From NCBI GenBank assembly GCA_000787465.1, contig JSYX01000132.1, forward strand, positions 1 to 64,000: a DNA stretch of 64,000 nt, read 5' to 3'. Both the position numbers and the translations under genes were made by a program. This stretch comes from Thermomucor indicae-seudaticae (Eukaryota; Mucoromycota; Mucoromycetes; Mucorales; Lichtheimiaceae). A model generated the notes under the pieces. That model made no database searches. It saw only the letters and a list, made by a program, of their open reading frames with translations, and had not been told where the DNA came from. Each line of letters opens with the position of its first letter. Position 1 is the first letter of the stretch. Below, one piece after another: positions 23,949 to 35,958 of this stretch.

Positions 23949-25999
23949 TTACAAGGATTGAGCATTGTTATTCGAACAAGAAATAGTACTACTGGATGAG
24001 CCCTTTTCTGGACAAGTCTCTTTTTTGGGTCGATGATGCTTGAAGAGGCTACTTCGTCTGTCGCCCACATAGATATAGGCAAACGGAAAGATGACGACAA
24101 ACATCATCGCCAGCGCAAAGCAAAGCCAAAAGAACCCGACAGAACCGTACAAGAAGCCGGCCAGAATCGGTCCGAAGCACATGCCTACAGTCATAACAAT
24201 GATGAGCGTTAGAAGGGACATCCATGTCAGGCGTTCAACTTCCAATATCAATTCACCTGTGCCATAGGCAGCGTTGAACAAGGCATAGCTGGTCGCTAAA
24301 CCAGCCCGTTCACTTGTTGATCTGTTTTCATGTGCGACGACACTCGCAATTTCCGGGAACACAGGTGACTGACAGCCTGCCATCGTGGCTCCACCCATCG
24401 CCAGCATCACGGCAAGCGGCCAGAAGGATGTCTGGTGGTTCGGGATACCTATGGCGATGCATACCGGTGTAACGAGCACAAGCGACACCATAACAACGAT
24501 CTTGGGTCCGTACTTGTCGCAGAGCCACCCAGAGAAGGCGCTCGAGGCGATCGAGGGCAGCATGTAGGCTATGAGGATAAGACTGCATGCGGTTTCGTCA
24601 AATCCCCATTCCTTGGCCAAGTGCATGGATAGTGTTGCCTGTTTTTTTGAAATTATTTATGAATAATGACCATCCGCGTATGTGTGGGCTGTCTTGTTTT
24701 ACCTCAAAAGAGCTCAGTACGGCGGCCAGAATCATGGTCAAGTGAAGCGAAACTAAAAGTCGTGGTCGTCGAAGCAGTTGCCATAAAGTCACTTTGTTGT
24801 TGGGTGGCGATCGTTCCGCAGTAGTAGAGTCGCTGGAGCTGCGGCGGCTTGTTGTGTCGTTATGCTGTTCGGCTGAAGTTTCTGTTGCTTGCTGCTGCTC
24901 GACGTCCTGTGGCCCTTTAAGGAACCATTCTTTTGGCGAATGGCAGCGCTCGACGATCACAAGACGCATGAAAAAATCAATGCCACATAATGACATGGAC
25001 GCTATGAACGGAGCTTGGTGGCCTAGCTTCGAGTATAATACTAGAAGGAAAACAGACGGTTAAGGATAGAGGGCGTTTTGTCATTGCAAATAATACGTAC
25101 TGCCTAGTAAAATGAGCATCACTAAACATCATTTTTCGATCGGTTTTATTCCAACCTACCTCCAACAGGTAAACCTGTCATGATGCCTAGCGGGTAGAAA
25201 CCCATCAGTTTGCCCATTTGGAAGCCTAAATTTATCAAGACATAGTCAACAAGTTGGTCGCTAAATGGCTGGATAGGCTTACACACTTACCGAGCTGGTC
25301 CTCTGGCCAATTGTCTGCAATGAGACAGAGTGACATGGTCCAGACGCATGCATTGGATACACCCTGCAGAAACCGCGCAAGGAGAAGCATCCAGTACGTT
25401 ATTGCGAACATGAACATGAGGTTGGCGGCGATGGAGGACGAGATACCCAAAAGCATTGGGATTCTTCGCTGACGGATCTTGTCACCGAGCCATCCAAAGA
25501 TAGGTGATCCCACTATGCAGCTTTCTTGTCAGATTTTTATGAACAGTGATCTGCGTAGTAAAGGTTGCGTACCCAGGAGACCAACAGCATAGAGAGCCAC
25601 CAAGATCCCCGTCTCCCTTGATGTCTCCACATCACTTGTAGACGAAGAAACTGGTTGGTCCAAAGCTGTTGAATTGCCACCGTGATTTATCCTGTTGATA
25701 ATGAACGGTGACAGTGGAAAGAGGATAGAGTGTACAAATGTCTATTCATTCATCATCTCTTTAGCTCGTTCTTGATGCATGCTTTCTATTACTGCACTTA
25801 CGCTTGTGAAAAGTCCAATGGCTGCCGTAGCAAATATAAAATTATCCGAAGATCGTATACTTAAGAGAAATGGTCGTCGACGCGACCGTGTTTCTTGTTT
25901 ATGCCATAATTTGCTGCTCTGCCGCTTCTTCTTCTTTTCATTGACATTTACAGCTGCTACCGGTGTAACGGCACCCGATGAGAGAGAACGTAATGGCAT
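23949..25999 (-). CDS. Major facilitator superfamily transporter (DHA1/vesicular amine transporter-like)
   Basis: A probable 12-helix secondary transporter of a cell or vacuole membrane, 560 residues. Six exons: 25802-25999, 25573-25741, 25291-25512, 25160-25225, 24703-25040 and 23949-24638. The N-terminus is basic, then TM1 (FIFATAAIGLFTS). The loop 2-3 motif of the superfamily is clear (GSPIFGWLGDKIRQRR), with a second copy in the C-terminal half (FSGWLCDKYGPK). A long charged central loop between the halves is rich in Ser, Gln and Glu. The pattern ARFLQGVSNACVWTMSLCLI resembles DHA1 drug/proton antiporters and the vesicular amine group. The substrate cannot be inferred. Confidence 0.88.
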
Positions 26000-26863
26000 T
26001 CCAGCAGAGACAGGTTAAAAAAAAGAGATAAAGTGAAAAAAAGGGAATCCTTCCTCTTTCCATACTGCGTTTTGCCACTCAATATATAGGGAGAGCAGAC
26101 ACGAAGAAAGTAGTAAAGTTATTGCTTAGGGGTTCGACGTTTAAAGACAGGAGGACATAGAGTTAGTAAAGGAGGGTCATACTTGTTATCGGGGGGTGTC
26201 TTCTTAGTCTACTGGGTAGTAATAACTTTGCAGCAGTCGTTTTCATCCTATGCCACGACAGTTCGAGATCGTACTGATAGTCAGGTCGTCTCATTCTGCT
26301 TGACCAAGAAACTTTTATTACTAATCAGTCCCATGCTATGGATTTGCATAATTGTTCTCGATATCATCACTCGGAATGAACTCCTTTCCGGGATGTTTTG
26401 CCCAATTAAGGCATTGGTCTGATCACACTATCGAGATCCTTCGCTTCTTGACAAACTGCTTGCTTTCAGAAAGGTCATCATCTGCACAGCGTCATGGTTA
26501 GTATCAATACGCGTCATTTTAATACTTACACATGTTTAAAGTACCTTTAACTGCAAAGGCCTGATCCATCTACGAACAAGATTACAGGGATATACCTTTG
26601 GTCACTTTAGTTTACATCTGCGACTAGATGATCAATATATAGCTTTTTAGCGACAGTATAGTGTATAGGAGGATTCTTAACTAGCGTCATCCGGACATCA
26701 ACAAGTCTTAACCAGAGACATACACCGCTCTTTAATCAGCTTGTCTCGCTGATGAGCATCTATTACGAAATGGGAAAGGCGAAAAAGTCTCTAAAAAAAC
26801 TGTTCGTATGTAGGGTCTATAGTAGAAGTAATATTAAGATCGAGATATAGCATAAAGAGTTAT
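26000..26863. other. Intergenic region between the MFS and carrier genes
   Basis: About 860 bp between the MFS start and the carrier stop (both minus). It holds the MFS promoter on the left and the carrier 3' region on the right. A plus-strand frame at 26183-26422 is hydrophobic but has no recognisable domain, and I see no supported gene. Confidence 0.55.
26081..26089 (-). promoter_or_regulatory. TATA-like element of the MFS gene
   Basis: On the minus strand the sequence reads CTATATATT, about 82 bp upstream of the MFS start codon. Position and composition fit a TATA box. Confidence 0.4.
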
Positions 26864-28333
26864 TTAACCTCCCAGTAAATCTAAAACAACTTCATACACC
26901 CAAAAAGTCACTGCATTGACAGGAAAACCACGTATAATGGTTGGACCCAGCCCACGAAAGAACACACCAGGACCATCCGCTCTGTAAGACCGCACGATAC
27001 AATCTTTGATGGATGCATAATGGGGCGGGTTCCCTACACGTGCATTTAACAATGCAGTTTCATTGTGATTTGCCGATCTGCTTCCAGCAGTAGACGGCAC
27101 GTCATGATGATACTGTCTCTCGGTGCAAAGCGTTATGGATGGGTGGGCCTTGGAAACAATTTCCGAAGACCTGGCAGGGCAGGTAGTAATAACGGATGAT
27201 GTCCTTTCGTCGACCACCTGCATTTGCAGTCGAGATTTGACAACGTCGAGAGGGTATATGGATGTCCATGATACTGCCCCTGCCATACCTCCTGCGAGAA
27301 GGAGTTTCCACGCATTGGATCCACTTGCATTTTGAGTTTGATCGACCTCGAGGAGCCGCTTCATGCCTTCATACACCCAAAAGTATATGCCATAGCTAGG
27401 CGCATCGCGAATCATGGTAATCCATCCGCCTTGGTAGAAGCCTAAATGAACATCTCTCAGAATCCCAATGAATGGATCACGGGTAGACTACTAACCGACC
27501 TTTTAAACCATTTCTATTGTAGATTTCTTTTGCCACTTGCCACGAGCTTTTTGGAATCCGGGATACTTGGGCTTGTATCTTGACGAGTTCGGTTGGAGTG
27601 GAAAAGAAGAAGCATGCGATTCCAGCGCCGCAACCGGCAATGTATATTTGAGAAAGGGTTGGTACAAAGGGCACTTCATCTACATCTCGTGTATCGTTAT
27701 AACGACGCTCAAATTGCCGCAAGATGCTCCCATACGTGACGAACAAGACCGCGTTCAAACCAGCAAGGCCCATGACGGGGGAAAACACGCCTTTAAATAG
27801 AGCACCAAACTAATAACAGTGATGATGTTCAAGTCATGAATCATAAATAATTCGTATCATGCGGCAAGATGCAGCCCTCCTCCCCTCCTATAAGATGCAG
27901 GAGAAATCGTCCCCAAAACAGGGAAGTTAATCTTACCCCTTCATAACGCACCATACGAGTCAGTGTCTGCCACGCCGTTGGTGGTGACTCGGTCGCCGGA
28001 ACGGTCGCAGCCTTTGGGGCTTGAAGTCGAGCCTTAGAAACTTAACGTTAGCCTTCCCAAAGTTCGCTCCGGAACATCCCTTTCCTCCTCCCTCTTCCTT
28101 GGTAAAATCGTGTGATATGTACCTTTAGCACGTCTAACGGGCTGCCAACGACAATACCCGCGGCACCACCCACCCAGCCTTTATCATCACGGAATAGGAA
28201 CCATCAGCAAAGCTGCTCGATATTTCAGACTAACGTTCACTCATCTACCTGCAACGAAATCGTTAAAACTCTCGGCTGAAATACAGACAATGAGCACATG
28301 TTTGATTTGGATTCAGGAGAATGACGTACCCAT
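26864..28333 (-). CDS. Mitochondrial carrier family protein (SLC25)
   Basis: A six-helix solute carrier of the mitochondrial inner membrane, 356 residues. Six exons: 28330-28333, 28249-28275, 28123-28178, 27937-28032, 27500-27809 and 26864-27441. The first coding exon is just ATGG and the second 27 nt; they join as MAESFNDFVAGWVGGAAG, the expected start. All three signature repeats are present: GSPLDVLKARLQ, STPTELVKIQAQ and IYPLDVVKSRLQ, each followed by a short helix and a glycine. The order resembles the carnitine/acylcarnitine and amino-acid branch. An insertion of about 50 residues (rich in Ser, Thr, His) sits in the third matrix loop. The substrate is not assigned. Confidence 0.88.
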
Positions 28334-28938
28334 GCAAATTCAACAAATTTGTGGAGAGGTGGGTGGCAGCCTCGCTCCAATCTCCGGTACTCCAGCATTT
28401 TGGCGGATTGTGCGACACTGATTGATGCCTTTGCCCTTCCCCAGGTCCAAGTCTATTATTGAGCGGCCTCTTGACAAGAAGTCTTGGTGGCAACCGGTTT
28501 CTTAAAAGGATTTGAATGATTGGCTGTATTTCACGGTTGAAGAGGGGTTTTCCTGGGGTCATATGGGCGCAACAACACAAGGCAACTGTGCATCACGGCC
28601 ATCCCCAACCTTCCGTCTCTCTTTTTGGAAATCATCGATCGAAATTCTCCGAGTCCATCGTTATGCATACAATCACGGCTGCAATGAGCAGTTAATCTGA
28701 CCAAACAATAAATAAACGTCATTAGAATAACTGCCAGCATGCGTGTTATTCATGTTTTCACTAATAAAATTTCAGGAACTTCGGTTTGAGAAGGGTCCGT
28801 TGGTGACACGAACAACAGTTGCACGGGAGAGGGGAAAAAAACTTTCCGTGTATACGTAAACCAATGCAAATGTCGATATATAAATGGGGGTTTGAGAAAG
28901 CGAGCATTGTTTTACCAAGCTTCTTTCCGCTAAAAAAA
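28334..28938. other. Divergent promoter region, carrier and aldose 1-epimerase
   Basis: About 600 bp between two divergent start codons. It holds both 5' regions. The short frames within it carry no recognisable motif. A TATA box for the epimerase lies at its right end. Confidence 0.5.
28877..28884 (+). promoter_or_regulatory. TATA box of the aldose 1-epimerase gene
   Basis: TATATAAA lies 55 bp upstream of the ATG at 28939, the best-formed TATA box in the window. It is compatible with regulated rather than constitutive transcription. Confidence 0.55.
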
Positions 28939-30190
28939 ATGCCAGTGACAAAGACCACAATTGACGCCGCTGCCGGAATCGATCAGTACACGCTGATCAA
29001 CGAGAAAAAGACGCTGGCCGTCATGGTCTTAAACTACGGGGGCACGATAACCCACATCCTCGTACCAGACAAGACGGGCCAAATAAGGGACGTTGCTCTT
29101 GGGTTTGACGACTTTGAGTCTTACAAAAATCCTCAGAACCCGTACTTTGGCGCCTTGATTGGACGTTTCGCGAACCGGTAAGAAAGAATGATTCGAGCGC
29201 GCGCTCTCTCTCTCTTGTATACTGACACTTTAGACGATCTTTAGTATCGGCAAGGGTCAATTCACCATTAATGGTGTGACACATCAGCTTGCCATCAACA
29301 ATGGTCCTAATGCATTGCACGGCGGTCTCGAAGGCTTTGACAAAAAGATATGGAACGTCAGTATTCTGTCACAGGACCCTGCCAGTATCCAGCTCGACTT
29401 GACGTCGCCCGCAGGCGACCAGAACTATCCCGGAGAGATGAAAGTCACTGTTACGTACACGGTGACCGAGAACAATGCCTTGGAAATCACCTACAGTGCC
29501 GTGTCTTCCGAAGACACTGTCGCTAACCTCACCAATCACAGCTACTTTAACCTGGTCGGTGTCTCTGAGAACCCCAATATCCTCAACACCCAGATAACAA
29601 TGACGGACGACGTCACCGGGTTCTTGGAACTGGACGAACATGCTCTGCCAACTGGCAAGGTGCTCAGCTGGGCTGACGCTGACTACATGTGCTTCTCTGT
29701 AAGTCAGTCAGTCCGTCCGTCCGTAATGATTCTTTTCTCTTTCTCTTTCTCACTCTCTCACACATTTGCTGAATGATATCAGGGCGACAAAGCGGGTACT
29801 ACAATCGGTGCACGTCTGGACAAGCTAGCAGCCACAAACGGCTATGACCATCCTTACGTGATCCACAACAACTACGTGATCAACACAGCCGCTCTGCCTC
29901 TTCGCAAGGCCGTCACCGCCTACGCACCCGAAACCGGCATCGAACTCGAATTCGCAACCACAGAGCCGGCCTTCCAGTTCTACACTGGCAACTTTATCCC
30001 CTCCAATGTGTTCAAGGGCAAGAAATCACAGAACCATGTCAGCTATGGACGCCATGGAGGCTTTTGCCTAGAAAGCTCTCGTAACCCAGATGCGCCCAAC
30101 AAGCCAAACTGGCTACCGAGTGTGCTGCTCAAAAAGGGAGAAACATATGGTAGCAAGACAGTGTTTACTTTTGGCGTCCGCTCTTCTTAA
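28939..30190 (+). CDS. GALM: Aldose 1-epimerase (galactose mutarotase)
   Basis: Interconverts the alpha and beta anomers of galactose and glucose, feeding the Leloir pathway. Three exons (28939-29177, 29245-29698, 29783-30190) encode 366 residues, the usual size. Motifs in order are NYGGTITHILVPDK, FGALIGRFANRIGKG, the substrate-binding LHGG, NLTNHSYFNL with the conserved His of the active site, and a C-terminal GGFCLESSRNPDAPN containing the catalytic Glu. No signal peptide is visible, so it should be cytosolic. It converges on a GH35 beta-galactosidase gene with 25 bp between stop codons. The TATA box upstream suggests regulated expression. Confidence 0.95.
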
Positions 30191-30215
30191 ATGCCAGATA
30201 TAAATGATAGTAAAA

Positions 30216-33200
30216 TCAGATCCTCAGTGTTTCTTTCCAAAGCATAAACTCTTGCGGTCGTTGTTCCTGGACACTACTGCTACTACTACTACTACCAGGA
30301 ACATAAATAGAGTGGTGATGCTGGTCCGTGATAAGGTTTCCACTGTCAGGCTGCACAGGCCAGCCAGCGATCGCAATCTCGGCTGTTGTATCTTCCCAGC
30401 TGTAAACCAACATGCGTACCACATTGGATCGTTGCTTCACAAGACCGTCAGGCAGATAAAAGTCATGCTGAGGACTGTCCCCATTGCCGTAATATCGAGC
30501 AATAAACACGTCGTTCAGCAGTACCTGCGCCGTAAACGGACCGTTGAGATGCAGTCGCAAGGGCACCGTAAACGACTCGGCTGCGCTCTTGCGGAACTCG
30601 TCAAAACGGAATTCGTACCACTGAGCACCCTGCGTGGTGCTGACTGAGAATCGGTAAGTGTGCCGGTCTTTTTCTACCATTCCGCTGCCATCCTCCATCG
30701 ACTTCCACTCATCATCATCAACCCGCTCGTCCGGGAACCCAGTCGAGTTGTAAGGGATATCCAAGTCTCGCACATCGACACCCGTAATTTGCCAAGGGCC
30801 CTGTTGTTCCACGCCAGACAAGTGAACTTTGATAATACCCCTCGGGTTACGCACATCATTCATAATAAATGCTTGTCGATTTAAGCCAAAACTATCAACC
30901 AAAATGACCAGCTCGTTGGGGATCCCTTCTGTTTCTGTGTCATTATTGCCGGCCGCATAAAGATACGGCGTCAAGTCGTACGTCTTTGTACCCAGGAACC
31001 AAGGGTCCGGTCCGATTTTGCCGCCTGCAGAAAACAATTGACGAGAGTATGTCGTGTGCCCGCCAACAACGCGGTTATTCAGTAGCACGGTCGCACGGTG
31101 ACGCATGTTCAGAGACAGCTTAACTCGGCGAGCGGATGTAGGATTAGGACTCGAAAAGGTGGTGCGGTACAGGATATGACCACTTAGATAGTGGTAATCG
31201 AGAGCATCAAATGTAGGAGGAGCAGCAGCGTCATCCGACAGGCGCTTGAGAGGCTGCCATGGCAAGGACGGGAAATCCACAGGACGAGACTTCCATTCCT
31301 TGAGATCAATCTGGACCGGCAGCGGGAACTGCTGGTGAGCGTGCTTATTAAAGTCCATCGTGTATACGTATGGCATATCTTTGTATACACCCATCGTTTT
31401 TTCTCGAGCAAGTCGCGGATCAGAAGGTGCATGAAACGATACGACATGGACTCGGCTGTCAGATTTCCTGTAGTTGATTTCAAGCGTGTTATCGTGCCGG
31501 TTGTAGTAAAACGAGTTGGCGCCCCAGGCGACAAAGGCTGGATATTGCTTTTTGCCCTTGTTCCAATAAGCCTCTTCAAAATCTGCGTACAATGTGCTGG
31601 CATCCTCCGCATTCAGTCCAATGATATACAAGACGCCAGTCGTTGTCTTTAACTTTGTCCAGCCATCCTTCTTTTCAAAGCGTAAAATATCTGCGGGCCC
31701 ATCCTTTCGAAGTATGTCGTCCTGCATGTTTCCAGTAATCTCCACTTCTTTAGGTTCAAAGGCCAGACCGCCAAAATGGTTGGGTTCAACGAACCAGATT
31801 TCTTCGCGCCTTTCCTTATCGACGAGACGAGCGTGGATAGGCACAGTCGCTTGGAGCATGCGCATGCCGTTGGCCGCCTTGTAATTGCCGACACCGATAA
31901 ACGACGTCTTGTATGGCAAGTAGCAACTCATTGTAAAGTTACCACCGCTCGTTTCGACACGTACATCAAACAGGTCTCGTCGCTTACGGTCAAAGTTACG
32001 GAAAAACGTAAATGTCACGTCTTGATCCGCTCCTACTGCTACGCGCTGACGATTGATGGTGTATTTCACGCTTGACTTGACCTGTCGCGGGAATAGTTTC
32101 TCTGTTTTGGTGAAATATGGGTCGAAGGAGCGAGCAAACAGAATCGTTTTCCGTAGATTTCGTCCTCGCGTCGACAAATAGCCGTATTCACGTATGCATG
32201 CCGAGTAATCGTATGAAGTATAGACATCGCTTTTCGGGGAAACATGATCAGTTCCCTAAGCCAGGGTAAGACGCACTGCGCTATTCACTTACGGATCACC
32301 TAGTGTTCCCCAGTTCGTTCCTCCGTAGGTCATGTACAGATTAGCCATCGTCACGCCTTGTGCAAGGGATGACTCAAGCATAATCGTTGTATAGTTGTGG
32401 CCGTAAAAGTCATATATCTGGTCGTAGGTGTGCTGCAGCTGGTAGTGGTTAAACCATCCACCCTGAAGCTCTGGTATAAACATGGGCGACTGCAGAAAAT
32501 CTCCAGCGTCAGAATAAACCACAGTTGAGACCATCCTGAAAAAGGTTTACCTCTTTAGCGCCTCCACCAAATCCTCGGACGGTCTTTTCCAGACCATCCA
32601 TAGATCGTTCAATGCTTTTAGGATTCCATTCCTTCCATGCATGGGTAGAATTGCCGGTATCAAACAACCAACTTGTAGGAGCACTTGATGGCGCAAAGAC
32701 TGAAGCAAAACAAAAGAAACGCATTCTTCAGTCTACCTTTTGCTTCCTATATTCTTCACATCCGCGAGGCCTTACCGACATACTTGTCAAATCCGTACAG
32801 GTCTAGTCCAAAAGGCGTAGACGACCAGAATCCCGCCCGAGGCCTATTGTCCAAGTGAGGCCGAGGCACCCAGCTGCTTTCCTCGAACCCGTCGTTACTG
32901 AAAAACGGTACCGTGATGCCTGCATCTCTGGCCGCTTTGGCCAGCACGCGCATCTGATCTCGCAGCCCGATAGGCAAAACAAGCGCCATCCTTTCGAAAA
33001 GCTCATTATCAATCTGCAGAGCAATCACACATCCCTTCTTGTTCTTGTCCTTGGCTGTTATCTGGTGCTTGGCAATAATCGGCAACACGTTATTCAACCA
33101 CTGGATCTCGTACTGGGCGAAATTCTCATCATAGGTCCTCCAAAGCATCAATTTCGCGTGCCGGATCCGAAGTTCGCGTTTGGCGATAAGCCAACCCGGG

Positions 33201-33658
33201 TATCCACCCGCCTGTGTCTCTGCGCAGATGTAGGGCCCTGGAGCAGCAAGCACATAGAGACCAAGCTCTTCACAGAGGCTGAGAAGGTAATCGATATCGC
33301 GGTTTCCCTCGAAATTATAGCGCCCCTCCTCTGGAGAATGGTATCCCCAGTGAAAATAGACGCGTATGGCGTTCATGCCCATGGAGCGATATTCTTTCAG
33401 GATGGTCGGCCAACGCTCCCGGTCAGGCACCCGCCAGTAGTGGAACTCGGCCGAAAAGAGCATGGTTGGCTCTCCTTCTATGGTCAGGGCATACTTGTCC
33501 CAGTCGAGTACGTCTTGGTACTGGAGGCGATCGTAAGCGACGGACGTGGTGCTGATCTCGAGTACGCCATAAGTCCGCTGATGGACATAAATTATGAAAC
33601 CCGTTAGAAGGATCGGGAAGATGGCAAATAACGTAAACAGTGGAGTCATTTCAGCCAT
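30216..33658 (-). CDS. Membrane-anchored beta-galactosidase, glycoside hydrolase family 35
   Basis: Hydrolyses terminal beta-galactosyl residues. Four exons (32776-33658, 32551-32699, 32293-32489, 30216-32229) encode 1080 residues. An N-terminal uncleaved anchor is likely (LFTLFAIFPILLTGFIIYV), putting the enzyme outside or in the secretory lumen. The TIM barrel shows LFSAEFHYWRVPD, GMNAIRVYFHWGYHSPEEG and GPYICAETQAGGYPGWL. Candidate catalytic residues are Glu219 in QIDNELFE (acid/base) and Glu351 in FIPELQGGWF (nucleophile). YMTYGGTNWGTLGDP follows, then beta-sandwich domains typical of fungal GH35 (YLLSG-type jelly rolls; RTTFSSPNPT). The spacing of the two Glu residues is wide for the family, so the assignment of the pair is inference. 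Released galactose would be the substrate of the neighbouring mutarotase. Confidence 0.92.
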
Positions 33659-33800
33659 CAACGGACGAACGTCGTCTTGGTCGGCATATGCCGTTTCGGT
33701 TTGTGGCAGGGGGAAACGGTTCTGTGTGTTAAAAAAATTGGACCCGATTTTCAGCAAGCGCCGCTTGCTCTTGCTGCTTTGCAGAACGGTTTTGTTCAAC
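33659..33800. promoter_or_regulatory. Bidirectional promoter between the GH35 gene and SNF12
   Basis: 142 bp separate the two divergent start codons. No clear TATA box is seen. The minus-strand frame of the galactosidase stays open across much of it, so the galactosidase start could lie further upstream (up to 33871), inside the SNF12 coding region; I consider that unlikely. Confidence 0.5.
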
Positions 33801-35786
33801 ATGCAACAGCCGCCGCCGCCACCTGGAAACATGTACCAACAGCAACAGCCTGTCATGTCGCAACCACCCATGATGCCTCAGCAGGCAATGGCAGCAAACC
33901 ATAATGTGCAGTTTCGTAAACGTCCTAGCGAAATCGATTCGCTTGCAAAACATATCAAGTACTTTTGATCACTTTATAAGTCTTAAAACTATGCGCATTG
34001 CTCACGATATCGCAATTAGGAAAAAGAGGCCCACGGATCGCAACATGCCTCCAAAGGTAGGCAGACATAAGAGCAATCGCCACTCAATCGACTGGAATAA
34101 AAAATAAATCGCGTGCAATCTAGATTGAGACCTTTGTACCGGAATCAAAACTGTACACGGAACTGACAGAGTTTGAAAAGAAGTTGGATGCGACAATCAT
34201 GAGGAAACGTTTGGATATCCAGGAAGCTCTAGGAAAACCAACCAAGGTAATGTATGATGTTAGGGTTCAAGGCGAGGAAAGTTGCTGAATGATGATATCT
34301 CTTCGCCCAGGTCAAGCGAACCTTACGTATATTCATCTCCAACACATCCTCAGATCAAGTCCACTCACAACAAAACGCAGAGGACGATAATACATTTGAT
34401 TTGAATAACGGTAATGCGCCTTCCTGGACACTGAAAATTGAAGGCCGGCTTTTAGACGTAGGTTACCTTCTGCTGCTGTTGCGTGTATATATGTCCGTTA
34501 CTGACTCGATCGTGTCAATCAGCCTCCGATTCCTACAAAGAAAGCACAACCAGTGCAAAAGTTCACGTCGTTTTTCCGCTCCATTCTCGTTGAACTCGAT
34601 CGTGATCCCAAGCTGTATCCAGAAGGCAATATCATTGAGGTAAATATTTCTGACCATTAATGCAAAGGTGTTACTTTGTCCCTAAAGTACGTCGCATGCA
34701 GTGGCACAAGCAACCGAATGGCCCTGATTATGATGGCGTTGAGATAAGCCGACGTGGCGATATGAATGTGAACGCTCGAATTATTCTGGATCCAGACTAT
34801 AACCCGCAAAAGTGCAAGCTGAGCCCCATGCTGGCTGATCTGCTGGATATGAAGCTCGAAACGAAACCGCAGATCGTCATGGCTTTATGGAACTACATTA
34901 AGGCAAGAATCAGGCATTGGAAGAGCAAAATGGTATGGACATGAACTGAATTCTATGATAGCACCACAAACTACAAGACGCCGAGGATAAACGAATCATA
35001 CGCTGCGACCAGCAGTTGATGCAGGTAAGTTTGTAACGATATTGTTTGATATACTGCTTTTGCTTATCGGTATCTTTGGCCAAACTAGCTTTTCGGAGCT
35101 CCTCAGGTACACTTTTCCCAAATTCCAGACCTTGTAAACCATCACTTATCGCGACCGGACCCAATTGTATTGAATTACACAATTCGGTAAGTAGAGCGCT
35201 TGTGAGATGTATCAATACTTTTCAGATGCATTAAGTCAGAAATTCTTAGAGTGGATAAAGAGTTTCATCAGTCGCCACAAGCGTATGACGTTGATGTAGA
35301 ATTGGATAGCGTCGTTCGTCAAAAGATGATGGCGTCTGTTGCTTCGACCCAGATGCAAAAGGAGATTATGCAGCTTGACGACAAGATTGTGCAATGCGTT
35401 CAAAGCATCAATAACTCCAAGATCAAACGAGACTTTTTATTGCAGTTTGCGCAAAATCCCGTGGAATTTATCAACAAGTGGATTGCTAGCCAAGCAAGAG
35501 ATCTTGAGGTATGTTATATTCACTTGGGGGAAAAAGAAGTCTTGATATAATACGAGATACTATTATTGTAGATCATACTTGGGGAAAGCAAAGTCAATCT
35601 TGAAGAGATGCGACAAGCCGACTTTTATAAGCAACCTTGGGTAAAGGAGGCAGTCTTCCATTACCTGACGGCAAAGGTAAGGTTCCGAAATTCTCTTTCA
35701 GCATCGTGTGGTGAGCTAACAAACACATTTCAAAGACGCAACAAAGAATGCAAGAACTTTTGAATGCTCAAAGAGGTCCCCAATAA
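33801..35786 (+). CDS. SNF12: SWI/SNF chromatin-remodelling subunit of the SMARCD/SNF12/RSC6 family
   Basis: A nuclear BAF60-type subunit linking remodelers to transcription factors, 460 residues. Eleven exons: 33801-33958, 34020-34056, 34124-34246, 34311-34457, 34523-34639, 34702-34902, 34962-35024, 35089-35186, 35226-35508, 35572-35676 and 35736-35786. A Pro/Gln/Met-rich leader is followed by IETFVPESKLYTELTEFEKK, as in human SMARCD proteins. The SWIB domain occupies the middle (LSPMLADLLDMKLETKPQIV, LWNYIK, HHKLQDAEDKRII). A coiled C-terminus follows (DKIVQCVQSINNSKIKRD, QPWVKEAVFHYL). Intron 6 (34903-34961) has a GC donor, AAG followed by GCAAGA. The stop codon lies inside an AATAAA hexamer (35782-35787). 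Confidence 0.93.
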
Positions 35787-35787
35787 A
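35782..35787 (+). terminator. AATAAA hexamer overlapping the SNF12 stop codon
   Basis: The TAA stop (35784-35786) is part of AATAAA. If this is the poly(A) signal used, the 3' UTR would be only a few tens of nucleotides. Confidence 0.4.
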
Positions 35788-35958
35788 CAATTGCAAACCG
35801 CCTTTTACGCTTTGACCTCGATATTGTTTAAAGATATACATATAAATGGTGTCCATACATTTTCGAGCTTTGCCATACCAATGAGAAAGCTTTGCGATGG
35901 TCTCCGAAAAATTGTGAATGTCTTCGTGACGCGTTGCATGAATTTTGTGTGTCTCAAT

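Noticed and set aside
26183..26422. A hydrophobic plus-strand frame upstream of the MFS gene
   Set aside because: No start context, no family and no splice partners; too weak to call.
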